Of a stretch of DNA of 41,745 nucleotides, positions 1 to 8,040 are shown piece after piece (the first letter of the stretch is position 1; each line of letters starts with the position of its first letter). The position numbers and the translations under genes are program-made. Below the pieces are notes generated by a model that did no database searches, was not told where the DNA came from, and saw only the letters and a program-made list of their open reading frames with translations. Source of the stretch: Bacteroidota bacterium (lineage in GTDB: Bacteria > Bacteroidota > Bacteroidia > Chitinophagales > LD1); contig JAFDYQ010000040.1 in the NCBI GenBank assembly GCA_018267365.1, forward strand, positions 1 through 41,745. The letters run 5' to 3'.

Positions 1-67
1 TGCCGCAAACAATATTTCTCTTTTTATAATTTAATTTATATTTTGCTGTCAAATATTTTCTTAACTT

Positions 68-88
68 TTCTAAATCACCGATTTAGAA
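68..88. promoter_or_regulatory. 9-bp perfect inverted repeat upstream of the small zinc-knuckle gene
   Basis: TTCTAAATC (68-76) and GATTTAGAA (80-88) form a perfect dyad around a 3-base spacer, ending 16 bases before the ATG at 105. There is no T-run behind it, so a terminator is unlikely. It could be an operator for a dimeric regulator or a 5' leader hairpin. Function is inferred from position only. Confidence 0.35.
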
Positions 89-104
89 GCTAAAACTTAG
101 AATC

Positions 105-290
105 ATGGCAAAATGCAGAGGTTGTGGAGGCAACGGAAAATGCTCAGGTTGTGGAGGAAGCGGAAGTGGGAAAAAATTAGTTACTCATCCTAATCCTCGG
201 GATATCAAGGATGATGGCGAAGTAAGATGTCCAGTCTGTTATGGCTCTGGAAAATGTGTGCAGTGTAACGGAACCGGCGAAGAAGACTAA
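105..290 (+). CDS. Mini DnaJ-type zinc-knuckle protein (four CxxCxGxG motifs)
   Basis: This 61-residue protein is almost entirely four CxxCxGxG motifs: CRGCGGNG, CSGCGGSG, CPVCYGSG and CVQCNGTG. They are paired two and two around a linker of about 20 residues (GKKLVTHPNPRDIKDDGEVR). This is the layout of the central cysteine-rich domain of DnaJ/Hsp40, which binds two zinc ions, but there is no J domain or substrate-binding domain. It probably folds as a stand-alone two-zinc module. Free-standing versions are known as small unannotated proteins; a role in protein folding, redox control or nucleic-acid binding is only a guess. The gene has its own terminator and a palindrome upstream, so it is probably a single-gene unit. 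It is separated from the neighbouring recombinase, which is on the opposite strand. Confidence 0.8.
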   Translation: MAKCRGCGGNGKCSGCGGSGSGKKLVTHPNPRDIKDDGEVRCPVCYGSGKCVQCNGTGEED

Positions 291-311
291 CTTCAAAGTA
301 CAATTCATTGT

Positions 312-347
312 AAATGCGGTACCTCTATAGAGAATACCGCATTTTTT
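312..347 (+). terminator. Rho-independent terminator after the zinc-knuckle gene
   Basis: AAATGCGGTA (312-321) pairs perfectly with TACCGCATTT (335-344) around a 13-base loop and runs into a T-tract. It lies 21 bases after the stop codon at 288-290. The stem is flanked by A's and T's, so it could act in both directions. Confidence 0.8.
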
Positions 348-413
348 ACTTAAAGTCTGAGTTACGGCAATGAAAAAACAAAATGAATCTAGCTTCGAGG
401 AGTCGGGTTATCA

Positions 414-1349
414 CTAGGCCAAGGTTTCAAATGTCAATCTCTTGATGTCCTCGCCCATCTTTTCGGTATCTATTGACCTTAAGTAAGCTTGTGTCATCTT
501 GATATCCTTGTGTCCCATGAGTCGTTGTATTTTTGACATTCCAACGTCTTGCAAAGCCAAGTTGGTGGCAAAGGTATGACGGAACCTATGTAGGTGGAAT
601 TTCACGCCAGAAGAGCGTGACAGGCGTTCAACCCAATGTTTTAGACCGGCAAGCGTTAATCCTGCATCTCCTCTTGAGGATAAGAAAAGCAAGTGAGTTT
701 TATTCGGGTGCCCTTTCCTCTCTTTTAGATATTGCTGCAGATGAAATTTTAGGGTGGGATGCATTGGAATGCGCCGGGTGACCTTGGACTTGGATGTTTC
801 GGAACGAATCGTGACCAGATCACTTGTGAAGTCCAAATCCCTTACTTCCATTAGCGACAGTTCCGTTCGTCTGACTCCGCAGAAGGTCAAAACTGCGACC
901 ATTGATAAGTCGCGTTGGAGTATGAGTGAACTTTGCGCATTTTGAACTAATGCTCCCATAATTCGTTTTATCTCTTCTCCCTTTAAAGCGCGATTATCAT
1001 CATATACTGGAGCTGGGAATTTCATGTCGTCCAAGGGATTATTGGCAATGTATGCGCGGCTTTTCATCCATTTGAAAAAGGATTTCAGCCTGCTTGCATA
1101 TGTCTTCACAGTGGAGTTCTTGACTCCGGCGATCCTTTTTCCGTTGAGCAGAACTCTTTCCCTTGTGTGTAGCCGCGTAAAGAATACGACCATCACCTGG
1201 GCTTTCAAATCGGATGGGTTAATAATCTCGGGCATGAGACTGGCAAAGTGCCTGAATGATTCAGTCGAGCTTTTCATAGTCTCGAATCTCAGCCTTTTCA
1301 CATACTTGCATTCTTCGATATACGTTTGAAAACATTCTCTTAATGTCAT
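414..1349 (-). CDS. Tyrosine recombinase, XerC/XerD-like phage integrase family
   Basis: A 311-residue site-specific recombinase. An N-terminal SAM-like core-binding domain (about 1-105) precedes the catalytic domain (about 120-300). The catalytic set is visible: R160 in CGVRRTELS, a lysine near 187-189, H254 and R257 in HLHRFRHTFAT, H280 in LMGHKDIKMTQAYL, and the nucleophile Y289. Length and organisation are XerC/D-like, with no arm-binding domain. It lies 122 bases downstream of the STAND gene on the same strand, so it may be read through from that operon or be a separate mobile module. It is unrelated in type to the second integrase at 12459-13673, which suggests that this island is composite or that this recombinase serves an inner element. 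Confidence 0.93.
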   Translation of the reverse strand: MTLRECFQTYIEECKYVKRLRFETMKSSTESFRHFASLMPEIINPSDLKAQVMVVFFTRLHTRERVLLNGKRIAGVKNSTVKTYASRLKSFFKWMKSRAYIANNPLDDMKFPAPVYDDNRALKGEEIKRIMGALVQNAQSSLILQRDLSMVAVLTFCGVRRTELSLMEVRDLDFTSDLVTIRSETSKSKVTRRIPMHPTLKFHLQQYLKERKGHPNKTHLLFLSSRGDAGLTLAGLKHWVERLSRSSGVKFHLHRFRHTFATNLALQDVGMSKIQRLMGHKDIKMTQAYLRSIDTEKMGEDIKRLTFETLA

Positions 1350-1471
1350 TCAAAGAGTGTACCCTTATCCCGCGCTATTGCCTCCCATGCCAAATAGTCA
1401 TATTAAACTAAATACAGGGGGGCCTAAATTGCCTACTCAATTTTCTAAGATGGAAGTATCTGTGGAGGAAT

Positions 1472-4400
1472 CTACAAGCGTTCTAGAAATCTTCTTTTTC
1501 TCTCAGAGTCGGCAGAAAGTAACGAATGCTCAATCATATCGTTGATATGCCTCTTGATATGGATAACTTTCAACCCCAAATTCGATCGATTCACAATGCT
1601 TAGGATATTTTGCCATTTAGCAGCCTCGAGGTCACCGTGGTTGACATCGCCGGAAAGTACTTTTCCTTCGCTCGTCCAAGAGATTTTTTTGAACAACTGT
1701 ATGTCAGGATTAATAGTTAAAAGATGGATTAGCAATGACTCAAAGTATTCTTTCATGGAATGCTTAGCGATGTCAAAAATGGCATCTACTTTCTTTACAT
1801 CATTACAGTTGGCTGTCAAATAGTCAAATAAAAAATTTCTTGCGGATTCTTTATGCTGTGTGCCAATGTTCTTGAAGAACGTGTTACAAAAGTGCTGGCT
1901 TATACCGAAATACCATTCATTATCTATTACAGTGTCAAATACGTCGTTTAATACTGTTCCGATGGACTGTATTTCCCATACAAACCCTAAAAGAGTGCCG
2001 TTGTCCTTATAGCTATGCCTCTCGGGGGAATACAGACTATCTACGTAATCTTTAAGAAAAGTCGCGTCGCGTTTTAAAATATTCAGAAGACCTGTGCCTT
2101 TAAAGTCATAATGTCCTTGAAAACGGGATTGTTGAAGGTAAGCCTGTTCGATGACGTGAATGTCGTCGCCAAGCCTATCAAAGTGTTTGATGAACAAATC
2201 ATCCCAGAATTCGATTTTAACGCCGCCTTCGTTATTTTTTTCTACAATAGCCCTCAGAATCCAGGAGAAAAGGTCCGCTTTCACAGAAAGAAACTTTTGA
2301 ATGCCGTCAAAATAAATGAAATCCGTGCCTGTGAGGTTCATTATTGTATTTCTTAACAGGCCGGCATAGTCCGAACTTACCAAAGTGTCATCTAAATATT
2401 GGAAGAAAGATAACTGCCATGAACTTTTCCCTTTAAAGTTTTTGCTGTCAATAAGAGTCCACAGTTCCTGAGCTTTGGCATCGCTTTTTAATTGTGTTTT
2501 GAAGACACGCGCGGGAACGTAATTTACCTCATTATTCCCTTCCATTATTAATTCTAATATTCCACAACCCATTTCGAAATCGTCGATACAGTTTTGATCA
2601 ATAATAATGTCTAGGCTCAGGTTATATCTGTAGTGGTTGTCCGCGTGCTGTTTTATATACAAAAAGTCATTATAGAATTGCAGCACATCCAAATTATTCC
2701 CGAAGTTAAATGCCTCCCTGATGTCGGCCTCTTTGAGGGATTCGTACTCCTTGTAGTCGTCAAACTCAAAGGATTCTTTATCCCGTAGCCTGTCCCAATC
2801 AACCTTCAAGTACAACTCATATATCCTGTTTGTATAACGTAAGGCAAGATTGGGAAACTCATCGCTATGAATACTGTTCCGAACGAACCATTGAATCTGT
2901 TCGTGAACATACTTGCAATGCTCGAAAGATCCAGGAGTAAGGTTTTTTTCTATAATGGGTATTAAGTATCGAAGGTCAAATACCATTACTTCTGGCACGA
3001 CATCGGGCCTTGCGGAAGAGTAAGCTTTCAAAACCTCAAGAGATTTGACCGCGTTAAGATTGAAAATCTCATCAAGTTTCAACCAAATCCTTGCACGCAG
3101 TTTTTGGATACTTTCATCGTTTGGTACATAAACTTCGTACATCTGAAAGGTCATGTTCCTACCGCCGCGCGAATGGCGAAACACGAACAGCAAAAAGTGC
3201 TTAGAGAGTTCATAAAAAAGTGCAATTCCCAGTTGTTCATTCGAATCGATTATTTCGAAGAGAACGTCGAAAAGTATTTTTTGCCTTTCAAAATCTATTT
3301 CGAAATCTTCCCTATCAAAAGAGATTCGCTCCTTGACTTGGTGAATGAAAAAGGCCGTCATATCGGGCATTCTCAGTAAATACTGATGGCACAATTCCAA
3401 AGCCGACTTAAGCTCAAGACTCGTGCGGAAGAAATTAGACAGCAAGCTTAGTATTCTGTCATGCTCGAAGTTGTAGGAATTGGCGTCGTATTCGACTGTA
3501 TAGTCCGATGGCAACACAACCGGCAATTCCATTATGGCCGCATGCAAGTAAGTTATTGTCTCATCCTGAAGATAGTACCAGAATGTTTCTAAAAGGCTCA
3601 AGGCTTCGTCGCCATTTTCCAAAGAAAGCCAGTAATTCCTTATTTGCGGCCTTAACTTCGCCCTCACTGCTTCATGGCCGAAAGTATTGTTTGATGATAT
3701 GACACTCTCATTAAACCTATTCCTATTCCGCTCGAAATACTTTTGTAGAAGTGTTTCGAAAGAAAGAATGTCATCCTTGATGAAGGCCTTATAAAAAAAG
3801 AAAGTTGCTAGATTTTGTTCCGGAATTTTCACGTAGTCAAACTGGATTTCCACAAGCTCCAGTTTGTCTAGCTTGTCAACGGCTTCAATGAAACTTAGGT
3901 ATTCGAGACCGAAGCTATCAAGGATATCTGCCGTTGTTTTTCTTTCTTTGTAAGGGATTGTATAGAAGAATGATATTATGCCGAGATATTTTAAATTCAA
4001 GGGATTGGCAAGCTCATTGTTGTCAAAAACGAAAGTTGAGAAGTACATCTCAAACAGCTCGCTGACATTATGTAAGGCAGAAATGCTTTCCTCCTGCCTA
4101 GCCAATTGAGCTGCCATGATAGCTAGTCTAGGGTTGCCGTCTGCGATATTTATTATTGGCGTGTGGTACAGCGAATTGCGGATGTTAAATGGTTCGCCAG
4201 AGATTATGTCGATCAAAGCCGCATCCGTCAGCTTTTTTACTGTTATGATATGGGGCGAGAATTCACGGGTTAAAAGGCCTATTTCTTGATAGGCATAATC
4301 CCTCACGGTCATAACAATCTTTACCTTGCCCCTTCTTTGACCTCTGAAGAACCCCGTTATTTGGCCTAATGCGTCAATTCGATTGGCGTCGTCAACGAAC

Positions 4401-5194
4401 AAAACGTAGTTTGCATTGGCATCTAAATATTGATAGAGATCTGTTAGTAGAGTATGGCTCTTATATGACACACAATAGGCGAAGTAGGTCAAATTTTCCT
4501 TCAGGAACAGTCCGATGGCTTCAAGTGCCAGCTTGGTTTTCCCGACGCCTGGTGGGCCGGTAAGAATAATAAAGTCTTTAATAGAGAGGACTGCCTTCAG
4601 CTCATTGAGTTCCTGCTCGCGGTGATGAAATACATTGTTAAGTGGAGTGGCTATGCCTTTAGATGCGCTATTATATTCCTTGATAAAGTGGTCAACAGAA
4701 ATTATTTGGCCAGTGTCCAAGGGCAAGTTCAGATATTGGTGGACCAGATCCCGATGGTTCAAATGCAATTCTATAGATAGTGAATCGAGAGCGTAGACCG
4801 TCAGAATGATCCTCGTTTTTTTCAATAAGTCCTTTAGTATCTGAATTTGTGAAACAGATAAGTTGAAGTTAGCGCAGACAATGATTTCCTCGATTTGGTC
4901 TGCTTTAATATGTGTTTTGCTATAATCAAGACATTTTGTTATATCATCCTTTATTTTATCGACCCCCTTTGTAACGTTGGTAGAATATTCGACAAGCATA
5001 TATTTCCCACTGGGAAGTTGGAAAAAAGTATCAGGCGTTCCCTTTATGGTTTTTTGTTTGCCTTTCTGACTTCCGGAACGGGAGAAGGCCAAATAGTTAC
5101 TATTGCGAAATGCTAAAAAGCTATCGCAAAGCTCCTGAAATGCCGCTGCATTTATTGCGGAAAGTTCAGTTTCAATTGCCTGAAGTCTGCTCAT
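1472..5194 (-). CDS. STAND NTPase with N-terminal PD-(D/E)xK-like domain (Avs/nSTAND3-like defence protein)
   Basis: A 1240-residue multidomain protein. Residues 1-150 resemble a restriction-endonuclease fold: GTPDTFF (D55) and, after a beta hairpin, LVEYST (E69), then KIKDDITKCLD. The lysine expected in PD-(D/E)xK is replaced by serine at 71. A P-loop NTPase follows, with Walker A GPPGVGKT (213-220), Walker B YVLFVDDA (263-270) and an arginine sensor in MTVRDY (R298). About 800 helical residues without recognisable motifs complete it, as in the sensor arms of STAND proteins. The architecture nuclease-like + STAND + long helical C-terminus matches the antiviral STAND (Avs) plan, in which the C-terminus recognises a phage protein and the NTPase oligomerises. 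It is the last gene of a three-gene operon, 6 bases after the upstream stop. Defence function is inferred, not shown. Confidence 0.82.
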   Translation of the reverse strand: MSRLQAIETELSAINAAAFQELCDSFLAFRNSNYLAFSRSGSQKGKQKTIKGTPDTFFQLPSGKYMLVEYSTNVTKGVDKIKDDITKCLDYSKTHIKADQIEEIIVCANFNLSVSQIQILKDLLKKTRIILTVYALDSLSIELHLNHRDLVHQYLNLPLDTGQIISVDHFIKEYNSASKGIATPLNNVFHHREQELNELKAVLSIKDFIILTGPPGVGKTKLALEAIGLFLKENLTYFAYCVSYKSHTLLTDLYQYLDANANYVLFVDDANRIDALGQITGFFRGQRRGKVKIVMTVRDYAYQEIGLLTREFSPHIITVKKLTDAALIDIISGEPFNIRNSLYHTPIINIADGNPRLAIMAAQLARQEESISALHNVSELFEMYFSTFVFDNNELANPLNLKYLGIISFFYTIPYKERKTTADILDSFGLEYLSFIEAVDKLDKLELVEIQFDYVKIPEQNLATFFFYKAFIKDDILSFETLLQKYFERNRNRFNESVISSNNTFGHEAVRAKLRPQIRNYWLSLENGDEALSLLETFWYYLQDETITYLHAAIMELPVVLPSDYTVEYDANSYNFEHDRILSLLSNFFRTSLELKSALELCHQYLLRMPDMTAFFIHQVKERISFDREDFEIDFERQKILFDVLFEIIDSNEQLGIALFYELSKHFLLFVFRHSRGGRNMTFQMYEVYVPNDESIQKLRARIWLKLDEIFNLNAVKSLEVLKAYSSARPDVVPEVMVFDLRYLIPIIEKNLTPGSFEHCKYVHEQIQWFVRNSIHSDEFPNLALRYTNRIYELYLKVDWDRLRDKESFEFDDYKEYESLKEADIREAFNFGNNLDVLQFYNDFLYIKQHADNHYRYNLSLDIIIDQNCIDDFEMGCGILELIMEGNNEVNYVPARVFKTQLKSDAKAQELWTLIDSKNFKGKSSWQLSFFQYLDDTLVSSDYAGLLRNTIMNLTGTDFIYFDGIQKFLSVKADLFSWILRAIVEKNNEGGVKIEFWDDLFIKHFDRLGDDIHVIEQAYLQQSRFQGHYDFKGTGLLNILKRDATFLKDYVDSLYSPERHSYKDNGTLLGFVWEIQSIGTVLNDVFDTVIDNEWYFGISQHFCNTFFKNIGTQHKESARNFLFDYLTANCNDVKKVDAIFDIAKHSMKEYFESLLIHLLTINPDIQLFKKISWTSEGKVLSGDVNHGDLEAAKWQNILSIVNRSNLGLKVIHIKRHINDMIEHSLLSADSERKRRFLERL

Positions 5195-5200
5195 CTATCG

Positions 5201-5926
5201 CTAAAGTACTTTTTGCAATTCATTATGCAGCATCTCAGAGAGAGAATTATAATCCTTGTAAATGAGGAATCTCTGAGATTTGACGTCAACTGGCAGGTTG
5301 CTGGGGTCCCTCGAAACAAGAATTACAAGTTTGTCCATTGCTTGTGCAATTCCAAGCTCGTAAAGGACATTGGGGCTTCTTCCATTTATGTTAGCAATTA
5401 CCACGCGCGCCTGGGATATGTACTTGAGCATTTCCGGAAATATGTCGCCCTTGAAAAACTCCTCATCGCCTCTTATGCACCGCAAACCTAACCGTGAGCA
5501 TGTTTCTCTGATCGTAACGAAATCCTCATGAAACTCGCTGTTGAAAGGCGTGAGCACAAACACCAACCTATTGTTGATGTTCAAGTCATTTTTCGTAAGC
5601 CCGTTGGCTTTTAGAAACTCGGAAAAGTGAATTTCTCTATTTTCATAGAATACAGGGTTTTCAAGGTAGGTCTTCTGCAAGAGCAGGTGATTAACGTCTC
5701 GCCAGCGGTCCTCATTCTTTAGCAAGCGCTCATTCAAGGCGTAAATCTGATCCTCGATGTTTTCCCTCCGTTCGTCTAGCCTAACCTGCTTCTTTTCATA
5801 ATCGTAATTCTTCTTTTGCAAACTCTTATAGGTTAGGTAAGCAAGCAGGCTCACTACTACGCTGAACAATGCGGAGATTGCTGTTAGGACGGTCGTTATG
5901 TTGATTTCGCTTAAAGTCATTTTCAT
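5201..5926 (-). CDS. Membrane-anchored nucleoside 2-deoxyribosyltransferase/TIR-like protein
   Basis: A 241-residue protein with one N-terminal transmembrane helix (about 11-34), a charged coiled-coil stretch (about 36-80) and a C-terminal alpha/beta domain (about 118-241). The domain starts VFVLTPFNSEF and contains GRSPNVLYELGIAQAMDK (E190), close to the GRNPNVFYELGIAHA signature shared by nucleoside 2-deoxyribosyltransferase-like and TIR-like defence enzymes. These families cleave N-glycosidic bonds in nucleotides or NAD, and E190 would be the catalytic acid. The membrane anchor and coiled coil suggest a clustered effector at the inner membrane. Its start overlaps the stop of the upstream membrane-protein gene (ATGA), and it lies 6 bases before the STAND gene, so the three are probably made together. 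Substrate unknown. Confidence 0.75.
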   Translation of the reverse strand: MKMTLSEINITTVLTAISALFSVVVSLLAYLTYKSLQKKNYDYEKKQVRLDERRENIEDQIYALNERLLKNEDRWRDVNHLLLQKTYLENPVFYENREIHFSEFLKANGLTKNDLNINNRLVFVLTPFNSEFHEDFVTIRETCSRLGLRCIRGDEEFFKGDIFPEMLKYISQARVVIANINGRSPNVLYELGIAQAMDKLVILVSRDPSNLPVDVKSQRFLIYKDYNSLSEMLHNELQKVL

Positions 5927-6342
5927 TTATTAGAGGACTGAAAAATGGTATGGGCGGCTTTAATACGGAAGATGTCTTTGCGTAAAAGAATAGCTGTCGA
6001 TTTCAACTCAGAAATTGATGCGATGAACAAGCTTAGAACTAAAATTAGTATCCAAAAGTAATTGACCCGGTCTAACAAGTCTACGGCTATCTTCCAGAAT
6101 ATTACCGTGATTATTGTAACTACTAGGAATATCAAAAAATAGCTAATGCCCATTTTGACATTGGCATTTGGTGTAAGCACGTAGGCAAGCAAAAAGGATA
6201 CGGTCAAAAACTGCATGTCAACAGGAAGTTCCAAAAGTGCTTCGAAGAAGTCCTTGCCCTTGGTGGTTCTACCAATAGCCCACTTCAACAGCGAACTTAT
6301 TATCAAGAGGACGAAGGGGATAAGTACGTCAAAATTATCCAT
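5923..6342 (-). CDS. Small multi-pass membrane protein, first gene of the STAND operon
   Basis: A 139-residue hydrophobic protein with about four predicted membrane helices: DVLIPFVLLIISSLLKWAIG near the start, LTVSFLLAYVLT, a long segment around ISYFLIFLVVTIITVIFW, and YFWILILVLSLFIASI. It ends in a basic, soluble tail. The chosen ATG at 6342 begins MDNFDVLIP directly before the first helix. The frame stays open upstream to an ATG at 6429, which would add 29 residues of unremarkable sequence. I do not recognise a family. The ATGA overlap with the next gene indicates translational coupling with the membrane-anchored NDT/TIR-like protein. A partner, anchor or inhibitor of that protein at the membrane is a reasonable inference. 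Confidence 0.68.
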   Translation of the reverse strand: MDNFDVLIPFVLLIISSLLKWAIGRTTKGKDFFEALLELPVDMQFLTVSFLLAYVLTPNANVKMGISYFLIFLVVTIITVIFWKIAVDLLDRVNYFWILILVLSLFIASISELKSTAILLRKDIFRIKAAHTIFQSSNK

Positions 6343-6612
6343 GCATAGGGCTTGTTGATCGCTAAAGTAACAAATAACTATCATCGTTTGGCATTCCCCT
6401 ATAAACCCTTGGCTAAACTCATGCGTCACGTCACCACTGATTTGTATGACGCTTAAAATAAGGATCGCACTGTGTCATGTAGTTCTCAAATTGCTCATTG
6501 ATGGACATTCGCCAAGCCCACCGTCTCATTTCGCTGTAAACAATGCGCATTTTTCCATTTCGACAAATTGGCTCGGGTATTGCCTCGGCGAGCCACCTGC
6601 GAAACTGTGCGC

Positions 6613-7785
6613 ATGAACGCTAATATTACGTACTTCGCAAAAACTGACTTCAGAAATGAGGGCAAGACCTTTGGTATTTGGCAGAAGGACAGATTGCTTC
6701 ATACCTACATCGTGGGAAAGACCGGGACGGGAAAGTCCACCATGATCAAGACCATGTTCATGCAGGATGTCTTGGTCGGCCGCGGCGCGTGCATCCTCGA
6801 CCCCCATTCCGACCTCGTGACCGCCATCTGGGAATCTATGCCGGAGCACAGGAAGAAGGATGTCATTTACTTCGATGTTCCAGATCCCGCCCTGGCACTG
6901 AGGTACAACCCTTTCAAGCGGGTGAGCTACGACAAAAGGTCGCTCGTGGCATCGAGCATCCTCGACGTCTTCAAGAAGCTCTGGTCGGATGCGTGGGGCG
7001 TGAAGCTGGAGCACATCCTGCGCTATTCCATCCTGACGCTCTTGGACCAGCCGTCTGCCACGCTTGCGGACGTCCCGAAGCTGCTATTGGACAAGGCGTT
7101 CAGGCGCTCGTGCATGGCGCAAGTCGAGAATCCGAGTGTCAGCATGTTCTGGGAGCGTGAGTTTCCGTTTTACACGCGCCTCGACCTGCTGCCCGTGCTT
7201 AACAAGTTCGGCGGAATGCTGGCCCATCCTGTCATACGGCGGGTGCTCGTCGAGAATCCCCAGGAGGTATACCTGAGGAAGGCCATGGACGAGCGGAAGA
7301 TCATCTTGGTCAATCTGTCCAAGGGACACGTGGGAGAGGACGTAGCCCATTTGCTCGGGGCGCTGTTTGTAAGCTCCATCAATGCGGCCGCATTCAGCCG
7401 CGTAGATACGGAGGAGGACGCGCGCGTGCCATTCATGGTCTATATGGACGAGTTCCACAACTTTACGACGCAGTCCCTCATGGGCATGTTCTCGGAGCTC
7501 AGAAAGTTCAAGGTGGGCCTGATACTCGCCAACCAGTACCTCCACCAGATGGACGACGGCGTGAGGAGGGCGATCCTCGGCAACGCGGGAACGCTCATCT
7601 CGTTTCGGGTCGGGACCGAGGACGCGCAGATCCTGTCCCGCGAGATGTATCCGACCTTCGCTGCGGACGACTTCGTCAATCTGCCCAACTACTCGATATT
7701 CCTGAAGCTGATGATACACGGGGTTCCGAGCAAGCCGTTTAGCGCGACCGGGATCGACCACGATGCGAGTACGGGGCCTCCATAG
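6613..7785 (+). CDS. TraG/VirD4-type conjugative coupling ATPase, orphan
   Basis: A 390-residue P-loop ATPase. Walker A is GKTGTGKST (35-43), followed by CILDPHSDLV. Walker B is FMVYMDEFHNF (274-284), then a sensor segment LILANQYLHQ. The N-terminal ITYFAKTDFRN...FGIWQKDR is typical of proteins annotated as type IV secretion conjugative DNA-transfer (TraM-recognition/DUF87-like) ATPases. It lacks the N-terminal membrane helices of full coupling proteins. The first ATG (6613) is preferred over an upstream TTG at 6568. There is no relaxase or other transfer gene nearby, so it is either a remnant or a DNA translocase/HerA-like motor with another role. The gene is much GC-richer than its neighbours, which suggests a separate origin. 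It is divergent from the STAND operon. Confidence 0.85.
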   Translation: MNANITYFAKTDFRNEGKTFGIWQKDRLLHTYIVGKTGTGKSTMIKTMFMQDVLVGRGACILDPHSDLVTAIWESMPEHRKKDVIYFDVPDPALALRYNPFKRVSYDKRSLVASSILDVFKKLWSDAWGVKLEHILRYSILTLLDQPSATLADVPKLLLDKAFRRSCMAQVENPSVSMFWEREFPFYTRLDLLPVLNKFGGMLAHPVIRRVLVENPQEVYLRKAMDERKIILVNLSKGHVGEDVAHLLGALFVSSINAAAFSRVDTEEDARVPFMVYMDEFHNFTTQSLMGMFSELRKFKVGLILANQYLHQMDDGVRRAILGNAGTLISFRVGTEDAQILSREMYPTFAADDFVNLPNYSIFLKLMIHGVPSKPFSATGIDHDASTGPP

Positions 7786-8008
7786 CGCCACCGCGCGATT
7801 CGGCGTGCATGGCCAGCATGAGGACCATAAGGTCGCTTATCCGGGCCGATTTGACGCGTTGCCGCAATCTCGCGAAGAACGCCGAGGAAAAGTCCGGGGC
7901 AGATTCGGATTCGGCGGCTATGATGGCGCGGATTTCGCCGTCGGCGCGTTCGATCTGGGTGAAGAGCTTGTCGATGCGCGCGATGTTTCCGTTTTCCTTG
8001 GTTGTCAT
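7739..8008 (-). CDS. Possible small helical protein (uncertain)
   Basis: An open frame of about 89 residues starting MTTKENGNIARIDKL, with an alternative ATG three codons upstream at 8017. The middle looks like amphipathic helices (ARIDKLFTQIERADGEIRAIIAA and FFARLRQRVKSARISDLMVLML). The C-terminal 15 codons run antisense into the end of the ATPase gene and are arginine-rich. GC-rich DNA tends to give long spurious frames, and frames on the plus strand are also open here, so coding is not certain. No family recognised. Confidence 0.35.
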   Translation of the reverse strand: MTTKENGNIARIDKLFTQIERADGEIRAIIAAESESAPDFSSAFFARLRQRVKSARISDLMVLMLAMHAESRGGAMEAPYSHRGRSRSR

Positions 8009-8040
8009 GCCGCACATCTTACGCTAGGGCCATAAGGAAA

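Noticed and set aside
1350..1471. Small gene between STAND and the first recombinase
   Set aside because: A short plus-strand frame is open but has no start context or protein-like character.
6526..7014. 162-residue minus-strand frame upstream of and across the ATPase start
   Set aside because: Overlaps the Walker A region of a real gene antisense; composition reflects the opposite strand.
7084..7791. 235-residue minus-strand open frame across the TraG-like ATPase
   Set aside because: Antisense to a gene with clear Walker motifs; long frames are expected by chance in GC-rich coding DNA, and the translation has no recognisable motif.
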